Positions 10,620 to 22,615 of a stretch of 64,000 nt of DNA are shown here, in pieces. A model generated the notes under the pieces. The model saw only the letters and a program-made list of their open reading frames with translations, had not been told where the DNA came from and did not search any database. The translations under genes and the position numbers were made by a program. The DNA is taken from the NCBI GenBank assembly GCA_000442125.1, contig KE546979.1, forward strand, positions 434,001 to 498,000, in the 5' to 3' direction. This DNA comes from Opeltia flavorubescens (taxonomy: Eukaryota > Ascomycota > Lecanoromycetes > Teloschistales > Teloschistaceae). The stretch's first letter is position 1. Every line of letters begins with the position of its first letter.

Positions 10620-12717
10620 TGCTAAATGCCTCATTGCCTTCTTCATTTTTGACCTCGCTGGCGCCGATTTCCGCTTTGAATTCTTCTACTCCGCCACGCC
10701 TCAGGGGCCCAGTAATCCTATCCAGCTTGCTTATCCACCACCTAACCACCTCATCGGCGGCCTCCTTAGGCATAGCAGCCACCTGTTCCTCCAGCGCATA
10801 GTACCTAGACCGTATGCCATCCAGTGCCTCTTTTATATCCAGCCTCCGCCTCGCCGGGGCACCTATTTCGGCATCGATGCCTCGCTCAAAATACTCGGTA
10901 GTAACACGTTCGTAGATTTCAAAGCCGCTATCCTCCCACATGAATGTGTAGCGCTCAAAATCCTCCTCGCTTATGATATCATAGAGGATGTGCTGATGCC
11001 AGATGTGCTGGCATGGTAGCTGGTATTTGCGGTAGAATTGGCAGCTACACCGAAGCTCATCATCCAGTTCGTATGGATCTTCGCCAGCTGTAGCCATGAT
11101 ATCATTGGCTGCCTTGATTTCGTTAGCGAGCATGATTTGAACTGGTGTTGGTAGCTTGTATAAATAGGGGTAAGGAGCCACCTGAGGTAAGATGCAGCTT
11201 CGGAATTTTACTAGGGCTTTATGCGCGCGCTGGTCCCATTCTTTATCAACAGCTAGGATGTGCTGAGCAATGCCTTTGAGGCTAAACCGCTGCAGGATCG
11301 ATTTGCCTTCCTTATTCTTGATAGCGGAGTGGTAGCCTTCTACAGGCGAGGTGGTGGGCACCTGGAGGAGAAGCGGCGAGTGAGTTCGGTAGGTATACGC
11401 CCATTTTTCGCGTGTTTTTGACCATTCGTTGATAACATATTTCCTCTTATCCTCCGGTGCAGCATCGATGGCGGCCTGGATAGATTCCTCACACCCTATG
11501 GTAGTTTTGCGATAGCGGAGTGCGGCGCGCAGGTGCCTCTGCNCCTTTTTGCAATCAGGCCTACTCATAGTTCGTTTTAGGGTCTGCTCGGAGTGCCACA
11601 TGCATAGTAAATGGCTGACTTCGCCCTCGCCGGCGACCAAGCCAGGAAATGCCATCTTAACTGCTCGTTGCTCCGCCGCAGAATCATCAGTAAGCATGTA
11701 GCGGAGCCTCCACCCCCCCCTACCACCGCACTACTTCTTCAACACCTTCAGGCAGGCGGCGAGGATATCACCGTCTTCAGATTGCGCTAGGATATGGGCA
11801 CATGGGCGCCATGAGTTCGTTCCATCGCGTACTAAAACGGTATAAAGATACCAGCCTAACCAATTCGTATCATGTGTAGAATCCATTAGTGTGAGGTGGC
11901 CACGAAGGCGAAGAACCCCTAGTGCATGCTCAGGGGCAAAAACGGTAGCATGTGTAGGCGTGCCATCGGTACGAATAGCTTCAATTTTTTCGTGCCGGTA
12001 ATTCAGCTGAGAACACGGAGACGATGAGCTTAGAAAATACCAAAAACGGTGCTGACTCACTGTTTCTAGCCAATCAGCGAGCTCTATTTGCTGCTCTTCC
12101 CACCCATATCCCACACCGCCTACCAAACGCTGGTCCGGATTGGCTTTTTTCCACTCAGAACCGGCATTGTGCACATCATATCTGCTTAGGTGGTGGCCGC
12201 CGGCGGCGATGAGGGCTTCTTCTACCCCAGGGCGATGATAGGAATGAAGTGTTTTATTGATAGTTGCAGCAGTATAGCCGTTAGCTACCTCGCCGGCGGC
12301 AACTTGCTTGATTTTTTGATTCCGCTTCATAGCATCCATCGATTCAAGATCGTGATTATGCTCATGACAATTCCCGGTCCTTTCTAGTGTAAAATAGGTG
12401 GGTGTAAGCGAGATATCGTCGTCAAATGAAGTGGTAACTTTGAGCTTTATGCCACATGGATCCACCACACGAATGGTTTTTTTCCGCTCCCCCGTGCCTT
12501 TACTCTTGCGCTGCTCCTTATACCACCGCCGGCATAAGTAATATTCAACTTGGTGATCCTTCGTACGAGGCGATCGCTTGTTTAGGGTCCAAATATTCGT
12601 TACATAAGGCCAGTACTCGGCGTGTTGCTCAGCGGAAAGAACGATAATCTCAGGGAGCGAAAAGAGGCGGAGGCGCATAAGCTCGATGTCATCTGGATTC
12701 TGCAGGCGGCGAGTCAT
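10603..12717 (-). pseudogene. MULE transposase with one in-frame stop
   Basis: A single reading frame of about 704 codons is interrupted once by TAG at 11731-11733. The two halves (12717-11731 and from 11730 to 10603) are in the same frame, so this is one gene. From the N-terminus there is a FAR1/WRKY-GCM1-like zinc-binding region ending CHEHNHDLE, then the MULE DDE domain. The first catalytic Asp is in LTLMDSTHDTNW and the second in YMLTDDSAAEQ, just after the stop. A C-terminal SWIM zinc finger (CSC...PCQHIWH) follows. An N at 11543 hides one residue. The protein would bind the TIRs and catalyse cut-and-paste transposition. TAG could be a sequencing error, recent decay, or a RIP-like C-to-T change of CAG. 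Confidence 0.88.
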
Positions 12718-12783
12718 AGTGGCGATGAGCTCAGGGGGCGGCGACGAGGTATGATAGCGAAAATGGGTAGATAAATAAAAGCG

Positions 12784-12903
12784 CCAGCGAGGTAGGATGA
12801 AATCTCAAAAAAAACACGCCAAATTAGTATGTGGCATTGCCGAGATTGCATCCAGCGCCTATTTGGTAGTATGCATTAGCTCCTCTGTACTATAGACGAT
12901 ACC
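12784..12903 (-). repeat. MULE terminal inverted repeat, right
   Basis: Partner of 10500-10619. Read on the minus strand it starts GGTATCGTCTATAGTACAGA. Confidence 0.92.
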
Positions 12904-12911
12904 CAGATCGG
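12904..12911. repeat. Target-site duplication, right copy
   Basis: CAGATCGG immediately outside the right TIR; identical to 10492-10499. Confidence 0.85.
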
Positions 12912-13261
12912 CATGAACGGCGGAAGGCAACATTCAAGACTAACCTTCTTCAGTTCGATATCCCCCACACGGTCAGCCGTCAGCTGGCCGACGAGTCATC
13001 TGGGGTGTCGACTCAGCCTCTGATATTGCTTGGTGCAATTCAAGAGCGGGAGGGAGAGTGAACAAATAGACGAATTGACTGGCAGCAGGCAGACGATTCA
13101 CTAACACAGGCGGAGTCATCATCAAGCTCCATTTGATGAACCTCAACCCAGGCATCCCTCAATCATAAAACCTATTAGTTATTACTTCGTTTCAACATTA
13201 ACACTTTACGATACCAAATCTCCTGCGGACGATCTAGATTGCCAGCAGAGCTACGTCTCCG
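12912..13261. other. Intergenic, promoter of the AAA ATPase gene
   Basis: 350 bp between the transposon and the next start codon; no gene seen. The transposon therefore sits about 350 bp upstream of that ATG. Confidence 0.5.
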
Positions 13262-16200
13262 ATGACAACACAGCCATCCAGCTCATACAAACCTACACCA
13301 CGTTCGCGCTATCCAACAGTTAGCTGGAAGACATCAACCGACAGCTCCAGCCATCCTGATACCTCTTCATCACCAGCCTTTACTCCCGCCGAAACTCCTC
13401 CCCAAATTCCCAATCCTCAACCAGCCCAACTTCCAGATCTTAGCCGTCTCAGTTCGAGAAGCATGGAGGAAACAAAAGCAGAAGGCACTGGAGCTAAGGA
13501 CGACGCACAACCCGTGAGCGCTCAGGACCCACTAACTCAAAGCGAGACAAAACCGAAAGACGCTGGAGAGAAAAAGATCAAGAAATCTGCTTGCAAGAAA
13601 CACTCCAAGAGCCACAAGCCCTCCAAGAAATCAAAAGCGAAGGAGGATACATCCAGCGAAAGCGAAAGCTCGTCATCATCTTCTAGCTCCAGCTCTGAGT
13701 CGAGCTCAAGCGAATCGGAAGAGTCGGAGACCTCTTCTTCATCGTCAGAAGAAGATGCCGAGGCCGTGAGGAAGCGAAAGCTGAAGGCAAAGAAAGCTCG
13801 GAAGCTAAAAGAACGGAAGAAGGCCAAGTCAAGAAAGCATAAAGAAAGCACAGAAGAGGAGTCAGACGCGGAGTCCAGCGAGGAGTCTGAGACAGAAGAG
13901 GAGGTCAAGAAGAAGAAGTCAAAGTCGAGGAAGAAGCGGCGTTCGAAGAAGATCCGCAAGGAGGAAACCGAGTCAACATCGGAGGATGCAGACGAAATGG
14001 ATGGTCTGGCCCGGGCGAAAGCCCAATTGAAGTCACTCGGTATACGGCGGCGAGGAGGACGAGGCGCCAAGGCCGGACGAGCACAGGTCGATGACGAAAC
14101 GCTTAGGAAAGCCTTGAAGGGGAAAACCAAGGAGAAGGGTAAAAAGAAGAAGCGGTCAGTATCTGGTATTGTCATACTGCAACCTTTACCCAGACTGACA
14201 CTTTCTGTAGAGGCTCCAAAGTCGACTTCGTACGTGTGGATCAACTCTGGGACAGCTCGATACACAATTACAAGCTCACTGAAACGGCTGAGGACGCTGA
14301 TGCTGACGAGTATGACCAATATGTCTTCACGGTACGGCGGAAATTCGATTGGGAGAACAAGTACACCGACACTGTTGTTGATATCAAGAGTAAATCACTC
14401 AAGGAAGTTCTAACCCATGTCATGGGAGCCGTTAAGGGTGTTTCATTTGCAGAAGAGACTCCAGTCGTGGATCCGAACATGCTCTTCTTGTATTTGGAGG
14501 AAATGCGAGTGTACATGAAAGAGTTAAAGTCACAGAGAAAGTCTGAGAAGAAAAGCAAGCTCAGGAAGGCAGCTGGCGTTAAGTACGCCCACGTCAAGGT
14601 CCTGATCAAGTATCTCGACAAAGACTACGCCGAGACCAAGAAAACGTTATATCCTCTCCTAGAATCCAATACCATCACCTTCGACCTTCTATGGGCGCTT
14701 TTCAAGAGCAATGAGATCGCCTACTGCCCAACCTATTCAAATCCTGACGAACCCAGAGCCTTCAAGATAGAGTACGCTACTAAGGTTCGTACATGTAACC
14801 CTCTCATGGAAGCTTGTGGCTAATCAGATAGGAAAACTCCTTCATGAAAGGGACATGGTACAACATCGAAGGACGCTACCTCGAATATGACGGCAAGCAG
14901 TTCGGTATGGGTACCATGGAGGTCGAAGTCGAGCAATTCAAAGGTCCCCGCAAGATTTCCAGCTTAGCATGTTATCCTCTCAAATACCACAAAGATGCAG
15001 ATTCATTAAGAGCCAAGTTGATAGAGCGCGGGAGGAAGTTCGTGGCACTCAAAGGCATGAATTATAGGTTTCACAAGGGGATGGGCTTCTACAAGAAGAA
15101 GCGTCAAGTCATCAAGGTGAACATTAATGGCAGGGNGATGGTTGATCCTGCGATCCATCGCCGCATCAATCCTAATTACCCAATATCGACCGTCAAACCC
15201 AAGGATCCCGACATCTTAGACGAGGACGAGGATAGCGATGACGGCAGCTGTGGCTGCTGCGGAAGCTCCGAAGAGGAAGACACCAAACCACGCGACCAGC
15301 TCGAAGACGCCGATAAACCCAAAACGAAAATGAAGCTCGTCATGGACGAGAACGACCGCCCTCAAATCGTCGAAGTCGAGCTCGATGAGCAAGGCAACGA
15401 GATCCAAAAAGAGGACATCGACCACCTTCCCGCAAACCAAGAGGGCAACGCCGACCAAGAACGCGAGTTCACCGAAGAAGAACTCCTCATCGCCAGCCCC
15501 GTCGTCCTCGGCTTCGCCTTCAGCGAGAAACTCTGGCTCGAATTCACCGTCTCGGGCATCAACGAAATCGAATGGAACGAAGGCGCATTCGACTCCCTCG
15601 TGCTCCCAGACTCCCAAAAATCAATCGTAAAGGCCCTCGTCGAATCCCACACCTTCCAAGCCTCTCGCAACATCGACGACGTCATCCAAGGCAAAGGCCG
15701 CGGCCTCGTCGCCGTTCTGCACGGTCCCCCTGGCACAGGAAAAACCCTGACCGCAGAAGGTATTGCCGAACTCCTGAAATGCCCCCTCTACATGGTCTCT
15801 GCGGGTGAACTAGGCACCAACCCACGCGAACTCGAAGCCGAACTCAACAAGATCCTCGATATAGCGCATTCCTGGGGCGCCGTCCTCCTCCTTGACGAAG
15901 CAGATGTATTCCTCGAGAAACGCACCATCCAAGACATCCACCGCAACGCGCTTGTGTCGATCTTTTTGCGGTTGCTCGAATACTTCCAAGGTATCCTCTT
16001 CCTCACCACCAACCGCGTCGAGACCTTCGACGACGCTTTCCAATCGCGTATCCACGTCGCTCTTCGCTACGGAGAACTCACCACGAAGGCGAAACGCAGC
16101 GTGTGGAAGATGTTCTTAGAGAAAGTGAGGCAGAAAGATGGGGTTGAGACGGCGTCTTTCGGCGAGAAGGATTTCGATCGTCTGGCGAGACATAATCTGA

Positions 16201-16453
16201 ACGGGAGGCAGATTAAGAACGCGGTCAGGACGGCGCAGGCGTTGGCGGTGAATGAGAAGAGACCGTTGGATATGGGCCATATTGGGAAGGTTTTGGAGGT
16301 GGCGGAGACTTTTGAGAAGGATCTTAAGGGGGGGACGGGGTATGAGGGTACGTTTTTTTTTCTCTTTCTCTTCCTCTTTTCTTCTGATTTTGTTTTTTTC
16401 GTGAACAAGTGAATGCTAATGGATTTGTAGATGCGATGAGGAGTTATACATAA
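13262..16453 (+). CDS. AAA-family ATPase with Ser/Lys-rich N-terminus, 1001 aa
   Basis: Four exons: 13262-14154, 14211-14784, 14832-16347, 16431-16453; introns of 56, 47 and 83 bp, in frame. Residues ~70-300 are disordered, with long Ser/Glu tracts and Lys-rich blocks (probably nuclear). The middle matches the DUF7025-type region found N-terminal to fungal AAA domains (MKGTWYNIEGRYLEYDGKQF). The C-terminal AAA module has Walker A GPPGTGKT at ~787, Walker B AVLLLDEADVF, sensor LTTNR and an arginine-finger candidate in FQSRIH, so it looks active. One residue is hidden by an N at 15136. Substrate unknown. The codon-biased N-terminal repeats produce a long antisense open frame that I do not call. 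Confidence 0.88.
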
Positions 16454-16879
16454 GAAGACAGAGATCTACCTACCTTTGCCGGGGGCTGGAATATGAAGGG
16501 GAGGAGGGCCCGATACTTTTCTCAGAAATTTTTCCCATTCGACGACATATATTTTCTCCTCATGGTATAATGAGTTTGTTTGCACTTTCTCAGCTTGTTA
16601 CTTAGCCGCACACGAATGGTTTTTTTCTTAGACCATGTTTTCGGTTTGATCTTTGTCCATGAATTTTACGGCGGTAGATATCCTCCACTCTATTCTGTCT
16701 GATGTCAATGCAAAATTCGAATGGAGTTTCTTCCATACATTGCTCAAAATTTGCAATATCGTCGTCATCCTTGACATGAACATCATATATGAAGTCGGCA
16801 AGCAAAGCACAGTCGCATATGCTAAAGTGGTATTCGTTTCTCCCTACCTACACTACACTACACCCTTCCAACCCCAAAT
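16454..16879. other. Intergenic between convergent genes
   Basis: 426 bp with the 3' UTRs of the AAA ATPase and GYF genes; nothing else seen. Confidence 0.5.
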
Positions 16880-19800
16880 CTACCTCCTCCCCTTCCTCTT
16901 CCCCGCCACAAACTTAAACGCCTCCTTCCCCTCCCCACCCTTATCCTGCTGCCCGCCCTTCTTCGCAACCTCGCTCCATCCTCCACCGCTGCCCTTACCC
17001 TCCTCCGCACCCTTCCCATTCCCTCCACCAAAAGCCGTAAAGCCACCATTCGGCGCCGCATCCGGCACGATACCCTTGTCCGCAAGTTTGCGTCTACGGA
17101 TAAACTCCTCCGCGAAGCGGCGACCATCAAGGGTTGAGGAGGAGGAGTAAATGCTATCGGAGATGATGTCTGGTTCGGCGGGGAGGAGGAGGAGTTGGGA
17201 GACGAAGTCATCGACTATGGGGTTTTGAGATGGAGTTAGCAAGTAATTCTTTACCGAGAAGCAAGGGGGATAGAGAGTGTCAAGAGTGACCAGAATGTCA
17301 AGGGGAAAGGGATGAATTACCAGGGATACCAGAATGCAGTCCTTTGGTCAAGGCCATCCTCGTCCACTTCTGTAGCTCATCACTGGCACCTTGTTTATCG
17401 ACTGTCTTGCCAGATGACTTCGGTTTCGGAAGGACTGGTGCAGCGACTTGCGGATTGTTATTTGCGCTAGAAGTTCGGACAGGTGTTTGAACCGGCACCA
17501 ATGGAGCTTTTGCTTTGCCTCCTGCGCCAACGGTTGTCCACGCTTGGTTCCCTTGGCCTGGATTTCCTGTGGGTGTCTTTCCAGCTAGGTCGGCATAACG
17601 TTTGCCACCTGACAAAGCGGCAGCGTTGGCCGAGTTGTTCGCATTGTTCGCGGCTGCAGCAGAGGCAGCAGCACGGTTTTTGCGTGCCTCTTCTTCCTTT
17701 TGGATCTGTGCCAAGGTCTTCTTGGTAGATGGGACTGGAGTTGCTATAGTGGTCTTGTTAGCGTTCGACTTTGCCCAAGCGGATTGATTGGAGGATCCAG
17801 GCACTACAGGAGCCGCATTATTTGCCCAATTGACAGTAGCGGGCAACCCAGGAGCCGGTGTAACCTGTTGCTGCTGTTGGCTTAGGCGCTCTTGCTCCGC
17901 TAGTTGTCTTCGTGCGATCGCGGCAATCTCTTCACGTTCTGCAGCTTTACGGGCTTCAATTGCCTGGATCTCTTTGAGAGAAGGACCCTTGGCGCCTTCG
18001 GTGGGTTCTTTAGCCCATGGCGCCATCGTTGCACTAGGAGTGTCGACGGATGGAGTTTGGGTGGTAGATCGAGATTCGGCGTTCAATGCGTCGGCCACAT
18101 TCTGTCTGTTTCGCTGAGCAGAAGGTGCCGGTAATGGTGAACTGGACTGAGGCGGAGGAAAAGGCTGTGGCAAACCAGTATCAACCTTCGCCCAAGGCGA
18201 CTGTGGTTGAGCTGCTGGTGACTCTTTCACCGCTTTTTGGACTTGTTCAGAAAGCGAAAGCTGATCTCGTGATTTCGCTATCGGACCTTCATTCCGGATC
18301 TGAGGCTCTACATCTTCTCGGTCCTGTTGTCGTGGTTGGAACTGATCTTCTTGCAGCTGTTCAGCCGGTACAAATTGATCAGTAGGTTGTTGGGATGATG
18401 GCTGGTCATCCGTCTGCGATCGCAAGTATTTGAATTGTTCGAGTCGCTCCGCTGTTTGGCGATGATCATCTTGCCCCTGTTGAAGCATTCCAAATTGCTC
18501 CTGTTCTCTCTGCAACCGCTGCCGCTCGAGTAACATTTGCTGTACCTGTCGCTGATGCACGGCTTCGTCTTGGTATCCAGGAACTTGAGGCGGTGCTCCA
18601 AAGCCAACTGGGGCTGATCGTTGGGCATTGAGTCTCTCCATGAGACTGGGCAAATCATCTTCACGAAGTGGAGGTAAATGCTCTGGTGGAGCCCCAGGCG
18701 CCCCAAGATTGGGCACCACACTACGGCTCGCGTCATAAAACCCCGGCATTACTGTAGGCGGTTGGATCGGCCCTTGGCCGGGGGAGGGCTGGTAACCAGT
18801 CGGAGATGTAATGCTGCCATAACTAGGCTGGCTTTGCAGACTGTGAGCACTAGAGTGATGATGAAGCTGTTGCGAGTGCATGCCGTGAGGCCCACCCTGC
18901 ATATGCTGCATCTGTTGCTTGATCATGACTTGTTGTTGAGCCAAGTGTTCTTTTTGACGTGCCATCAAGTATTGTTCCTCTTGCTTTCGCCTTTCCAATG
19001 CGTTCTGTTGCTCTGCAGTAAGTGTAGTCCCAAAACTTGGAAAGCTATTAGCAAATGGCGGCTGTGGAGGGTTCGTAGCTACAGATGCCGTTGGGGTGGC
19101 GCTGGCAGCTTGAGCGCTAGAATTGGGGACAACATCGTGGGGAATTCCAATCTGTGGTACTAGGAAAGGCTCTCGTGAATTACCAATACGGCGGATCAGC
19201 TGTGCGAGGGGTTCGTAATCGGCGTCTTCCAGCTTTTTCACTTGCAGCTCAGGGGAAAAGAATCCAGCTTTATACCAGTCATGCATTTCCAAACCGGACC
19301 ATGGGCCCTGTGTGTTGCCTTGTGGATCTCGGTATATCCAGCGCATGCGGTCCGGCATCACCATTTGCTTCTGCTGAGTAGCAGGTATCTGATTAGCAGC
19401 CTCCCTGTCTTGCTCTTGAGATGGAGGAAAATAGGAGCTATTCGCTGCGGTAGCAAGTGATGGTGTGCCAGCAAAGGCTGCCGAAAGCGCTGGATATGGA
19501 GCTCGGGAGGTTTGACCGATACCTAATTGCGCAGGATCATTTCCGAAAGGAGTAGAACCATCAAAGCCACTGCGGCCACCAAGGTCCACGTTTCCCATCA
19601 TGTCGTTCAGAGTCCCACGCCCTGGTCGAGAAAGACCATCACCCTCGCGGAATGGTGCGTTCGAGCCGAACATGTTAGCATTCCCGCCAGCTCGCTGCTG
19701 AAATTCGCCAGCGTCACGAGAGGACGGGTCACCTCTCATCTGCTCCTGCATCGCACTCGGGAATAGCGAGCCCATCTTGCTACCTCTTCCGATGGCTCCA

Positions 19801-21844
19801 ATATTGCCAGCCCCTCCGAAGAAGCCAGGGCCGGCACCAGGGCCGTGGATAGGAGACGTCAGATCGTCTAAGTTCCCGAATGCAGAGTCACCGAACGCAC
19901 CAGATACGCCCGGGAGACCTCTGCCAGGGGTACCCACAGCACCCGGAGCAGCGGACCAGGTGCTTGATCCACCCAAACCAGCGAAACCACCAAGAGTACC
20001 AAGATTTGGGAATCCCCTGCTAGCACCCGCACTAGATGTTCGACTCTGATCACTCGCAGCTCCATCAAGATTCGTCGTGTGAGCTCGTGCAGGATGTCCG
20101 AAGCCCGCGGCTGTTGATACGCGGGGATTACGGTAGTCGGAATGATCTTGATCTATATCTTCCAGGACCGCTCTTTCGGCTTCGGGGCTCCGAAAGGGGT
20201 TGGTATTGGTTGGGCTCATTGGCTCATTCGCCTGATGATGCTGAGCTTGAGGGTGAGGTGGCTGTGTCTGCGACATCTCGCGTCGCTGCATCATCTCTCG
20301 GAATGAAGTCATTTCTGACGATGGTCCTAACGTTGAAAAGCCCATATCTTCACGAGAAACGGAGCGATTTGAGCCGTCGTATCGAGAAGGCGGCTGGCGG
20401 GGAGGACTAGCATCATCACCTCCCAGTGCGGCACTACCCCCTTGGTAAGACTCGGCATCATGAAGACCAGAGCCAGTCTCCTGTGCTCGATGATATGCAT
20501 CCCAATGTGCCGCTGACGGCTCATTCGAGACCTCGGTTAGTCGTTCGAGGCTACTGATGGAGGCTTTTTCTTTAATTTTGGATCTCATGTCTTCGGAGCT
20601 GTCAGTGTTCATCAGACCCTTAAAGCGGCTCTCACCACGCAGGTTGCCATAAGAAGCTTTCTTTTCACTAGGTGTTGGTGGTTGACCGGTTGAACTGCCC
20701 AAAGCAAAATTCCCAAACGCTCCCATAGGTGCAAAGCCAGCGGATTGAGGTGCTGCGGACCAAGGTGACGACGGTCCATTCAAGGTTGAGCCCACCGGGC
20801 CAGTTGACGTTCGCTTGAGTCCACCAAAAGGACTATTGCTCTCGGTCAATTTTCCTTCGTTTTTCTCCTCGAGTCCTGAACCGAAAGCGTTCTCCTTGAA
20901 ATCAGTCCTCCGACGTAGAAGGGAGGGCGGCGGGGTCGCTGAATTGTCTTCCTTTCCAAACCTACCACTAGTTGGTGACGTTATTTGATTCGCTGGGAAA
21001 TCGCTTGACTCTCGGCGTCTATTACCCGGACGTGTAGATGAGGGTGACGTGGTATAGGCATTGCTATTCTGTGACGTAGTGACCGAAGTTCTTCTCCCAG
21101 GTACTGCAGGTGTTGCATCTTTATTCGCATTTTGAGTAGGGGGCTTGATTGGAGAATTGACTGATGTGGTAAAGGCCTTCGACCGCTAGTTAGCATCCTT
21201 GCAAGGTATTCAAAGGGGGCGCATTGCGTACAGCTTGCTCTTCCTCGGTCATATCAATCAGCCCGAGAGGCTGCACGTTGCCTTCGTGATCCCAGCATAA
21301 TTCAGGCCCGGAAAGACCATCCTTTGCGTCATCTCTTCTAGACCAGCCGCCATTAGTTAGACCATTTGCCGATGATGGAGTCCAGCCTTCCTCATAGAGA
21401 TCGCTGACAGGTATGTTTGGCTGACCGCCTTTCGCCTGTGCCCGAAAGAGATCCAGTAGCTGGTCCCTAGAATATCTTGTCTCCAAGGCGCCTCCGCGCG
21501 CGTGGTAATTCGAATTCATGTGAGGCGGTACGTATACACCTGAGTTCTGGGTCGTACTAGAAGCATTGGTCTGAGAGGCATCACGCTGATGGGAAAGGTT
21601 TGTTGCAAGAGAAGGACGTCTGAAGGTGGTTGTAGCACCGTTGGCGCGAGATCTCGACCTGTTGATGGTGTCAGTAACTGTCCACCATCCATTTTACGAG
21701 ACAGAGGATGTAAGATCCGTTCGCCCCACTTGGACAAACTCACCAATCTCCACTACCTTCTCCCCTTACACGAGAGCTTGAATTTTCGTTGTTTGTATTT
21801 CCAGCAGCGGCAGAGGCAAAGCTTGAGGTGAATGGCGATGGCAT
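16880..21844 (-). CDS. GYF-domain protein (Smy2/Syh1-type), 1575 aa
   Basis: Four exons: 21844-21744, 21658-21232, 21185-17321, 17214-16880. All splice in frame. The GYF domain lies at residues ~790-850 (WIYRDPQGNTQGPW, LEMHDWYKAGFF) and binds Pro-rich PPGL/PPGF ligands. A Gln-rich coiled region follows (ALERRKQEEQYLMARQKEHL). The last exon carries the conserved C-terminal helix set (VDDFVSQLLLLP and FAEEFIRRRKLADKG), which would be missed if the third exon were read to its own stop. Yeast Smy2/Syh1 and human GIGYF act in translational repression, mRNA quality control and COPII links; the same role is inferred here. The rest is disordered, rich in Gly, Ser, Gln and Pro. Confidence 0.92.
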
Positions 21845-22615
21845 TGTAGGAGGTCGTGGAGATTACTTGGTAAAGGGTGTGGGGGATTGAATTGTTTCAG
21901 GATATTCGAATTTGGCTTGTGGGTAGCTCTCAGGGTACAGAGGGGGTCTGGTGTGGGAACAGGGTGCCTGGAGACAAAGACGCCGCAGAGAATGGATTTC
22001 TTTCCAATTTGGTAATGTATCTTCTGAATGTGGTATCTGCAAAATGTGCTTGGATTTGTGATTGGAAGTCTGGTAAGATCTAAAGACTTAGAATACGAGT
22101 CGGCATTCACACGAATCGCACGAGGGCATCAGTTTCGTGACGATGAAAAGGAAGCTAGCGGCGCCAATGTCTATCCCTAATCTGCTCTAGCTCCCGGTAC
22201 CTTATGCTTAGCTGTACGCAGCGAGCTGGTACACTTGAGTCTGGCAGGTCAATTCATCGATTCACTCCGAGACGTCGTGCCCATCGCCGTGGTAGCCTCT
22301 GAGGCGACATGAGCATATGAGAAGAAAATCACAAGAAAATTACCTTACGTGACCCATACGGGTGTTCTCACCACCCATAGTCGGCCTCCAGCAACCAGTT
22401 TCCGAGAACTGTTAGTTGATCAAGCAATTTATATTTATTTCCTTTTGCAGGAAGGAACGGTTGTCGATTAGGCTCTTGATCCTGAGCTAATTTCTTTTTA
22501 TTTTCTAGAATTCCAGAAACCTTGAAAGTTATGATACTCGATTCTTGTTTCTGCTTAATGAAAAGTCTTGAAGCTCCATCATCCCCGACCGTGTATAACC
22601 AGTCCTTCATGGAAG
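21845..22615. other. Intergenic, promoter of the GYF gene
   Basis: About 770 bp; holds the GYF promoter and the 3' UTR of the transporter gene. No gene seen. Confidence 0.5.

Larger units (their letters stand above)
10500..12903. mobile_element. Complete Mutator-like (MULE) DNA transposon, 2404 bp
   Basis: The element is bounded by 120-bp terminal inverted repeats that start GGTATCGTCT and is flanked by an 8-bp direct repeat CAGATCGG (10492-10499 and 12904-12911), read as the target-site duplication. It encodes one transposase on the minus strand. The two TIRs differ at about 6 of 120 positions by eye, and the target duplication is perfect, so insertion looks fairly recent. The family resembles the fungal MULEs of the Hop type. 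MULEs usually duplicate about 9 bp, so 8 bp is slightly short. Confidence 0.92.

Noticed and set aside
10552-11019. 155-codon plus-strand frame within the MULE
   Set aside because: It lies opposite the transposase, which has clear domains in the other strand.
10603-12717. Two separate transposon genes
   Set aside because: Both halves are in the same frame with one stop codon between them, and the DDE residues are split across the stop. One gene is the simpler reading.
13537-14319. 260-codon open frame on the minus strand opposite the AAA ATPase N-terminus
   Set aside because: It is the reverse of Ser/Glu/Lys-repeat codons and gives low-complexity Phe/Ser/Asp sequence. The plus-strand gene explains the region.
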